Source: Candidatus Omnitrophota bacterium
Lineage (GTDB): Bacteria > Omnitrophota > Gorgyraeia > B26-G9
DNA: 35,623 nt
Direction: 5' to 3'
Assembly (NCBI GenBank): GCA_003645745.1
Contig: QNCH01000001.1
Span: forward strand, 1 to 35,623
Below the pieces are notes generated by a model that saw nothing but the letters and a program-made list of their open reading frames with translations, did not search any database and was not told the DNA's origin. The translations under genes were made by a program, and so were the position numbers. How positions within the stretch are numbered: position 1 is the stretch's first letter; each line of letters opens with the position of its first letter. Shown piece by piece: positions 30,515-35,623 of the stretch.

Positions 30515-30582
30515 ATTTCCTGCATAGCAAGCAGGACAGACTCCTGCAATTTTTTAGCGGGTATGTCTTGCTTGCAGGAAAT
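30515..30582. repeat. Imperfect inverted repeat of about 68 bp
   Basis: The left arm 30515-30538 (atttcctgc...caagcaggaca) pairs with the right arm 30564-30582 (tgtcttgcttgcaggaaat) around a 25-base centre. It ends 46 bases before the secreted-protein gene, so it would form a hairpin in any leader starting upstream. It is distinct in sequence from the tatactc element family. Confidence 0.55.
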
Positions 30583-30611
30583 CTAATTTATTTTTATTTT
30601 TTAACCTTTTG

Positions 30612-30619
30612 AAAGGAGG
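30612..30619 (+). promoter_or_regulatory. Strong ribosome binding site
   Basis: AAAGGAGG lies nine bases before the ATG at 30629. It fixes the start of the secreted repeat protein and is the best Shine-Dalgarno sequence in the window. Confidence 0.85.
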
Positions 30620-30628
30620 ATAGGGGGG

Positions 30629-33600
30629 ATGAAGAAGTACGGATTTTTTAGGCAGGTAAGTGTTGTGGTAGTTTGGTCTTTTTTAATTGCTAATTTAGGG
30701 ATGTATTTGCCTGCAGCTCGTTTAGTTTATGCTCAGCCAGCGGTTGGCGTAGGTGGGCAGGAATTTGTTATGCAGGTTAAAAGCGCGTTACAGGTTTTAG
30801 TAGAAGTTGACAAAGAAAACAGCGCGAAGCTTACTCAATTTCAGGCTGATACAGTGGGGAAAACTGAAGAGCTCAAAGATAAAGAGCAATTAGCGGGTTT
30901 GGTAGTGCAGACTGTTGGCGCGGTAGCTGCCCAGAAACCTCAGATGAATGCGGCACAGATAAAAGCTGAAGTTACAAAGATATTTGAGGGCATAGTTGAA
31001 AAAGCGGAAACACAAGGCCAGACAACGATAGGTGAGATCGAAACAGCTGATTTTAATACTCTGGTCAGCCAAATGCTTGAGCCTTTAGAGGTAAGCAGCG
31101 CGGGTGATAAAATTGTTATTGACATTGGAGATAATAGCAGCGTATTAGTTTATAACGCGACAGATAAGCAGTTGGCACAAATGCCGCGTAATGAAGCAAA
31201 TGTATTATTAGCTAAAGCTGAAACTGCTCAATCAGCAGTTATGCCAGTTGTGTCTTTAGCTTTAACAGAAATTGATTTTAGCGCTGATCCCGGACAAATT
31301 TTAGCTGACTTAGCCGATAGTTTAATTAGTACAGGCCAATCCAGCCCTGTGGCAAAGGCGCAAACAGCAGTGGTAACACGTGAATTAAGCGCGCAGATGA
31401 GTGATCCTGCAATAAATTTAGATACGGTAAAAGGGGAAGTGGTTAGTGCTATAGAGCAGAAAGGCCTGATCGGAACAGGTAAACTGTTTGCAGACACAGG
31501 TAAAGTTGAGACATTAGTAAACACTATAATTACCAGCATAAGCGGCAAGGCTATGGAACAAAGTAAAGTTATTACAAAATCCGCGAATATTTTAATTGCG
31601 CAGCTTGGCATAGAAAAATCAGATGCTTTGACTGCAATAATGCCTCAGGTAAAAACTACAGCAGCAATAATGATCACAGGAACACAAGATCAAAAAACAG
31701 AAGCAGTGCAGGTTTTAGCAAATAATTTAAATAGTGTTGGTGTAAACACAAACGTTGATAATTTGAGCAAAGACATTAGTACAAGCATATTTCAGGCTGA
31801 ATGCAGCACAAAAGAAGTAGTTACAAGCGCGGCGCATTCAATATTAGCAGATTTAGGCATAGGTGAAGACAGAGCCGCAGTTGTAATGCCTGTGCTTGAA
31901 AACGCGGTAACAGCAGTGCTTACTGGTAATCCTGAACAAAAAACAGCAGCAGTACAGGCTTTATCAGCTAAATTAACTAATTTAGGGGCAGCAGATCTGA
32001 ATGTAGATGAATTGGAAACAAAGATTATTTCAAATATTTCTTCTGTAATGGCTGAGAAACAGGAAATTGTTGCGCAGGCATCTGTGCTTGCAGCGGATAA
32101 TCTGAATATAAATATAACAGATGCTCAAACAGAGACAATTTTGCCTCAGGTAAAGAGTACAGTGGCAGCAGTAATCATTGGCACGCAAGAGCAAAAAACA
32201 GAAGCAATCTCAAAATTAGAGAATTTGATTGCTCAGGAAACTGGGGCAAGTATAGAACCTGGCCAAATAGAATCAACCATTATAACAAGTATATCTCAGT
32301 CACAGATTATGGGTACAGATGTAGTGGGAAAGGCATCTGCATTTGTAGTTAATAGTTTAAATATAACAACGGAGCAGGCAGAGACAATTTTGCCTCAGGT
32401 AAAGACTACATTAGCAGCAGTGATTGGCGGCACGCAAAAGCAGAAAACAGAAGCTGTAGTGGTTTTAGCTGACAGCTTAGCTGATGTTGGTGTAAGTATT
32501 GATAATTTAGAAGCAAAGATTGATTTGGGTTTAGCTCAGGCAGCAATTAATACTTCTCCTGTTGTCTATAATCAAGTTAGTTTGAATGAATTTGTTACGC
32601 AAAAACAAGCTCAGGTTTTGTCAGGGCAACTTCCCGGAGCGCAGGTTGCTGCGATACAGAACGCGGCAGCAGAGCAGTTAAACGTTGCGCCGCAAGAGCA
32701 GGGAATTGTATTTGACTCGGATAATTTGCCGCAAGCGGTTCAGACAGCTTGCGTGCAAGCTGGAATTAATACACAAGATGTTGCTTATATCAGGGTTAAT
32801 CCTGGTGATTATAAGACAGGAGAGGTGAGTGTAAAAATTGTTTCTGCTGATAAACAGAGCAACCAGGGTAAAGTGAATATTGAAATCAGCCCGGTAAATT
32901 TAAATACAGACAACAAGCAAGATAGGGCAATGTTGAGCAAAGCTGCGGAAGGTATGGATGCATTAGATACAAATATTGCTAATATTGGCGGAGTATTGGT
33001 AAATTTTCAGAAAATGCTGCGTACAGTAAATGCTGAAGCTGTAATTGAACCAATTTCTGATACGGAAAGAAATACACCGCAAGTAAATGAAAGCAATTAT
33101 CTGGTTGTGTCTGCAAAGGCATTTGGACAGGTTTCGTCTAAGACTGAGCAGGGAGTTGAAGTAAAGGTTAATGGCATAGCCACACAACCAATGCTTAATT
33201 TGTTGAGCCAGACTAATAAAATTGTGGTTGTATTTGAGGGAGAAGATGTAAATCCCGAGAGTTTTCTTACAGAAATGGGGTATGAAACCAAGCAAATTGA
33301 AGTTATCGATTCTTATAATGTTGGAGAATTTGAGGGTAAGGGGATAAATACAGCAAGTACAATTACCGCGGAATCAGTTAAAGGTGTGCTTGAGGCAAGG
33401 CATGGTAAGTTAGGCGCAGTGCATTATCTGGTTGCTAATGAAGAAAAACAGGGAAGTTTAAAAACTCAGGTTATAGAAATGAAAAAACAGGAAGGTAATG
33501 AAAATGTAAGTTATTCTCTTTTTCCCTTGGACTTAGGTAAAGGTGAGGTAATTAACCTTGATGTTTGCTTATGCCAGGCAGTAAGCACAATGATTTTTGG

Positions 33601-33814
33601 TACAGGCAATAATTTAACCACAGAGGATAAAAAGACCTATGGCGCAATGATTAGGGCTGTTTTAGGCAATAATTCTCCATTGATTATTAATCTTGGAGAC
33701 CAGCAAATTGCTGAAGCAATGAATGATAAATTACAGTCAATTAGTGCGACATCTACTACAAATATTGAAACTGAGTATATGACAGTTTACGTTAAACCAG
33801 GCAAGTGGGCATAA
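30629..33814 (+). CDS. Secreted repeat protein of unknown function (1061 aa)
   Basis: The start is set by a strong ribosome binding site. Residues 1-36 form a signal peptide: MKKYGFFRQ, a hydrophobic core VSVVVVWSFLIANLGMYL, then AARLVYAQ with likely cleavage after VYA or YAQ. The mature protein is rich in A, V, Q, T and E, and it is mostly helical to about residue 650. It carries four repeats of 82-85 residues starting near residues 339, 421, 506 and 589, each with a LPQVKTT-like helix and a GTQ-QKTEA motif. A degenerate half-unit precedes them. Residues 690-1061 are mixed alpha/beta without recognised motifs. There is no membrane anchor beyond the signal peptide. It follows the giant gene in the same orientation after 584 bases and ends at a hairpin terminator. 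It may be an exported partner of the giant protein, but nothing in the sequence proves this. Confidence 0.9.
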   Translation: MKKYGFFRQVSVVVVWSFLIANLGMYLPAARLVYAQPAVGVGGQEFVMQVKSALQVLVEVDKENSAKLTQFQADTVGKTEELKDKEQLAGLVVQTVGAVAAQKPQMNAAQIKAEVTKIFEGIVEKAETQGQTTIGEIETADFNTLVSQMLEPLEVSSAGDKIVIDIGDNSSVLVYNATDKQLAQMPRNEANVLLAKAETAQSAVMPVVSLALTEIDFSADPGQILADLADSLISTGQSSPVAKAQTAVVTRELSAQMSDPAINLDTVKGEVVSAIEQKGLIGTGKLFADTGKVETLVNTIITSISGKAMEQSKVITKSANILIAQLGIEKSDALTAIMPQVKTTAAIMITGTQDQKTEAVQVLANNLNSVGVNTNVDNLSKDISTSIFQAECSTKEVVTSAAHSILADLGIGEDRAAVVMPVLENAVTAVLTGNPEQKTAAVQALSAKLTNLGAADLNVDELETKIISNISSVMAEKQEIVAQASVLAADNLNINITDAQTETILPQVKSTVAAVIIGTQEQKTEAISKLENLIAQETGASIEPGQIESTIITSISQSQIMGTDVVGKASAFVVNSLNITTEQAETILPQVKTTLAAVIGGTQKQKTEAVVVLADSLADVGVSIDNLEAKIDLGLAQAAINTSPVVYNQVSLNEFVTQKQAQVLSGQLPGAQVAAIQNAAAEQLNVAPQEQGIVFDSDNLPQAVQTACVQAGINTQDVAYIRVNPGDYKTGEVSVKIVSADKQSNQGKVNIEISPVNLNTDNKQDRAMLSKAAEGMDALDTNIANIGGVLVNFQKMLRTVNAEAVIEPISDTERNTPQVNESNYLVVSAKAFGQVSSKTEQGVEVKVNGIATQPMLNLLSQTNKIVVVFEGEDVNPESFLTEMGYETKQIEVIDSYNVGEFEGKGINTASTITAESVKGVLEARHGKLGAVHYLVANEEKQGSLKTQVIEMKKQEGNENVSYSLFPLDLGKGEVINLDVCLCQAVSTMIFGTGNNLTTEDKKTYGAMIRAVLGNNSPLIINLGDQQIAEAMNDKLQSISATSTTNIETEYMTVYVKPGKWA
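31515..32550 (+). repeat. Four tandem ~83-residue helical repeats in the secreted protein
   Basis: Units begin near codons 31643, 31889, 32144 and 32393. Each holds a proline-led helix (MPQVKTT, MPVLENA, LPQVKST, LPQVKTT), then GTQDQKTEA or a close variant, a leucine-rich helix, and IITSIS. Units three and four are closest to each other, which suggests recent duplication. They may form a helical rod. Confidence 0.8.
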
Positions 33815-33842
33815 GGTTATTTATTGCTAGGCAAATATTTCA

Positions 33843-33875
33843 GGGGCACATTACAATGTGCCCTTGATTTTTTGT
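33843..33875 (+). terminator. Rho-independent terminator of the secreted-protein gene
   Basis: The stem ggggcacat / atgtgcccT has a four-base loop (taca) and is followed by a T-rich run, gattttttg. It lies about 30 bases after the stop codon. In the opposite direction it could also stop transcription leaving the permease gene, though no good T-run follows on that strand. Confidence 0.75.
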
Positions 33876-33911
33876 TATGGCTGCTTTAGAAGGCCATAAA
33901 TTCAGGGAATT

Positions 33912-33940
33912 TATACTCAAACCTATTACGGTTGAGTATA
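33912..33940. mobile_element. 29-bp remnant of the inverted-repeat element
   Basis: It starts tatactcaa and ends ttgagtata around acctattacgg. That matches the extreme ends of the 183-bp and 160-bp elements with the whole interior missing. It forms a hairpin and is followed by ttttattttttc on the plus strand, so it may act as a second terminator for the secreted-protein gene. It sits two bases beyond the permease stop codon. Confidence 0.65.
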
Positions 33941-33942
33941 TT

Positions 33943-35031
33943 TTATTTTTTCACTCTGCTAACCATAAGAATTCCAACAAATAAAAAAATAAAATTTGTC
34001 AGCCATGCTGCTGCTAAGGCAGGCAACACGTTTATTTTACCTAAAGATAAGCAGGCCGCGTTTATGCCCCAGTAGCTGAATCCGCTGATAATACTCAGAG
34101 TTATGGCAAAGAGATTGTTAGATGAGCGCGTATGCCTTAAGCTCGCTGGCACAGCAAAGAAGATGAGCAGCAGGTTAGCTAAGGGAAAGGCTATTTTGTT
34201 GTAAAAAATAACAAGTTCTTTTTGTACGTCAAATCCATTTGCCTTGAGCCTGCGGATATATTTTTTTAATTGCCAATAATTCATAAACAAAGGCTTTACA
34301 TTGGCTCTTTTTATGTCTTTTGGCTGTTCGTCAATAGGAATAACTTTTTCTGCAAAATACTGCGGATCCTTTGCTAATTCACCGTTGTTGTATTCAGTAA
34401 TAACACAATCATAGAATATCCAACAATTTTCTATCCATAGGGCTTGTTTTGCTGCTATTTGCCTGGATAATTGGTTCTGGGCGTTGTTTTCAGAAATAGT
34501 TACATTTTGCATTTTCCTGCGTTTTATGTCATAGCTGTTAATAATAAAAATTCTGTTGTGTGAACCATAGAAAGTAAGATTTTTTATAATTTTATTTTTT
34601 TGTTTTTTTTGTACTGTTTTAAAGTACGTTTCTTTAAGTTCTTCAGCATGCAATGACGCGTTTGGTTTAACTATTTCATTTACCGTAAAACTAATCGCGC
34701 TAAGCAAAAAGCCAAGGATTAGAAAAATCCAGATAATGCTCCAGAGATTAATCCCGATTGCTTTAATTGCTGTTATTTCATTATGTTTATTCAAGCTGCC
34801 CAAAGTAAACATAACTGAGAGAATCATTATGATTGGGCTGATATTGGTAAAGATAAAAGGTGTTAGAGATAAATAATAATCGCAAAGCACAAATAAAGGA
34901 ACGTTTGCTTTAGCAATTTCATCTAAATGTTCAAAAAGGTCAATGACCCATGATAAACAGATAAAAGTAGTTAAGCAAAACAAAAAAAATTTTAAAAATT
35001 TATCCAGAATATATTGTTTTATAAGTTTCAT
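33943..35031 (-). CDS. LptF/LptG family lipopolysaccharide export permease (362 aa)
   Basis: LptF and LptG form the membrane part of the LptB2FG transporter, which lifts lipopolysaccharide from the inner membrane into the Lpt bridge. The protein starts MKLIKQYILDKFLKFFLFC and shows the family layout: a first transmembrane helix, then DLFEHLDE, two more helices (LTPFIFTNISPIIMILSVMF; an EITAIKAIGINLW coupling segment between helices), a soluble periplasmic beta domain of about 150 residues, and three C-terminal helices. The length is normal for the family. LptF and LptG cannot be told apart here. The frame stays open upstream to 35151, but those codons lie mostly in a MITE-like element, so the ATG at 35031 is preferred. 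No good ribosome binding site precedes it. The gene converges on the secreted-protein gene. Confidence 0.88.
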   Translation of the reverse strand: MKLIKQYILDKFLKFFLFCLTTFICLSWVIDLFEHLDEIAKANVPLFVLCDYYLSLTPFIFTNISPIIMILSVMFTLGSLNKHNEITAIKAIGINLWSIIWIFLILGFLLSAISFTVNEIVKPNASLHAEELKETYFKTVQKKQKNKIIKNLTFYGSHNRIFIINSYDIKRRKMQNVTISENNAQNQLSRQIAAKQALWIENCWIFYDCVITEYNNGELAKDPQYFAEKVIPIDEQPKDIKRANVKPLFMNYWQLKKYIRRLKANGFDVQKELVIFYNKIAFPLANLLLIFFAVPASLRHTRSSNNLFAITLSIISGFSYWGINAACLSLGKINVLPALAAAWLTNFIFLFVGILMVSRVKK

Positions 35032-35034
35032 TGT

Positions 35035-35194
35035 TAGGCTCAAACGTAATTGGTTTGTAATTTTATGACATTCCCCTGTGCTGCATCTTGAAACGTTTTT
35101 CATTCGCAAATCTTTAGTGCGCCTAAGGTAGAACGTTTCAAGATGCAGCACATGAAAACGCCTAAATTTTACAAACTAATTGCGTTTGAGTATA
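35035..35194. mobile_element. MITE-like inverted-repeat element, copy B (160 bp)
   Basis: The left end is taggctcaaacgtaattgg and the right end is the related attgcgtttgagtata. The arms match almost without gaps for about 64 bases each (gtgctgcatcttgaaacg and cgtttcaagatgcagcac), leaving a central loop of roughly 30 bases. The interior matches copy A apart from about 23 bases missing. The left end lies three bases from the permease start codon, so the element occupies the permease leader. Confidence 0.85.
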
Positions 35195-35288
35195 TTAAAA
35201 CATATAGGGTATAGCGACGCTTCTGCGTTTACTCCTTCAAGCTATCTTAGCAAAAATCCATTAACGTTTAAATTTCGTTATCATTTAT

Positions 35289-35297
35289 ATTATAGCA
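35289..35297 (-). promoter_or_regulatory. Extended -10 promoter facing the permease gene
   Basis: Read on the minus strand, TGCTATAAT gives a perfect -10 hexamer with the TG extension. Only a weak -35 region (AT-rich) is present, as is usual for extended -10 promoters. Transcription starting near 35282 would cross element copy B and reach the permease start about 250 bases on. Confidence 0.45.
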
Positions 35298-35392
35298 TTT
35301 CATTGATAAAATTTGGAAAAATTATTAAAATTTTTGGCTCTTTTACAGAATCTGTGGGGAAAAATACAAAAAAATAGCATTGTTGACTGGTT

Positions 35393-35401
35393 TGGTATAA
35401 T
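35393..35401 (+). promoter_or_regulatory. Possible extended -10 element on the plus strand
   Basis: TGGTATAAT has the extended -10 pattern. The nearby TTGACT (35383-35388) is only seven bases away and cannot serve as its -35. No coding region follows on this strand, so any transcript would be non-coding and antisense to the short coding remnant. Chance occurrence in AT-rich DNA is quite possible. Confidence 0.2.
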
Positions 35402-35420
35402 TGTTTTGACAAAAAGAAAC

Positions 35421-35615
35421 CTAACCAGAAAGACCAACAAGGCTAATAAAAACAATACTAAATAAAACATATCCTGTCAAAGGATTTGTTTTTGGCAAAG
35501 TCAGCTTTTTAAACAATGTGATAACAATTGAAGTGATGTCACGTAAAAGATCTAAAGCAATATGCTCGTGTTGCAGTTTCCCCAATTTATACTCAAACGT
35601 AATTGGTTTGTAATT
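35421..35615 (-). pseudogene. C-terminal coding remnant with one membrane helix, cut by an element
   Basis: On the minus strand the frame after the element edge reads LGKLQHEHIALDLLRD, then ITSIVITLFKKLTLPKTNP and a hydrophobic helix GYVLFSIVFISLVGL, ending at TAG (35421-35423). It has about 55 residues beyond the element and no good start codon. Upstream, the frame hits TAA at 35616-35618 inside the element. It looks like the tail of a membrane protein gene interrupted by insertion, but a chance frame cannot be excluded. LPKTN is not treated as a sortase signal because the basic tail is missing. Confidence 0.35.
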
Positions 35616-35623
35616 TTATGACA
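35588..35623. mobile_element. MITE-like element, copy C, left end (runs off the window)
   Basis: The sequence tatactcaaacgtaattgg and the following 17 bases match the left arms of copies A and B. The rest lies beyond the window edge. Confidence 0.75.

Noticed and set aside
35032..35151. N-terminal extension of the permease by 40 codons
   Set aside because: The added codons derive from element copy B. The family normally begins with a short basic stretch and the first helix, as in MKLIKQYILDKF.
35180..35377. 65-codon plus-strand frame
   Set aside because: It begins in the element end, runs against the likely permease promoter, and has no ribosome binding site or motif.
35470..35500. LPKTN followed by a hydrophobic helix as a sortase signal
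   Set aside because: Glycine at the fifth position and the basic tail are missing, and the host appears to have an outer membrane.
1..35623. CRISPR arrays, tRNA or rRNA genes
   Set aside because: No evenly spaced direct repeats with unique spacers and no tRNA cloverleaf or rRNA core sequence were seen. The regular repeats here are protein-coding.

Overview
The window is AT-rich DNA dominated by one giant reading frame. The frame is already open at the first base and runs without a stop to 30044, so at least 10,013 residues lie inside the window and the true N-terminus lies to the left. Giant Ala/Gly/Ser/Asn-rich proteins with membrane stretches and a divergent SecA-type DEAD helicase are, from memory of published work, characteristic of Candidatus Omnitrophota (OP3). 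An LptF/LptG permease shows that the host has an outer membrane with LPS-type lipid export. The phylum assignment is an inference.

Layout. (1) 3-30044, plus: giant surface or secreted protein. For the giant protein I number residues as (first base of codon)/3. From N to C it contains a ~600-residue module that recurs at 6177-8270; a YD-repeat region interleaved with dockerin-like calcium loops; a repeat family built on an HWTY motif; the second copy of the module; about ten copies of a repeat ending in YTFTT; a possible xylan-binding-type carbohydrate module; a Gly/Ala-rich hydrophobic stretch; about 2,000 strand-rich residues with one peptidoglycan-binding motif; a second Gly/Ala-rich stretch; a divergent SecA-like ATPase; and a helical tail with TPRs. 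(2) 30045-30628: non-coding, with two palindromes, two hairpins and one copy of a small inverted-repeat element. (3) 30629-33814, plus: secreted 1061-residue protein with a signal peptide and four repeats of about 83 residues. (4) 33815-33942: terminator hairpin plus a 29-bp remnant of the inverted-repeat element. (5) 33943-35031, minus: LptF/LptG family permease. (6) 35032-35623: a second full element abutting the permease start, a likely promoter, a short C-terminal coding remnant, and the edge of a further element.

How the parts may work together (inference): the giant protein combines attachment modules (carbohydrate, peptidoglycan and calcium-dependent motifs), hydrophobic stretches and its own SecA-like motor. 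This fits a cell-surface machine for contact with other cells or with polysaccharide. The adjacent exported repeat protein is co-oriented and could be a partner. The permease is unrelated housekeeping envelope biogenesis. The 3' 5.5 kb holds four members of one MITE-like family, so this flank is a hotspot for a small non-autonomous element.
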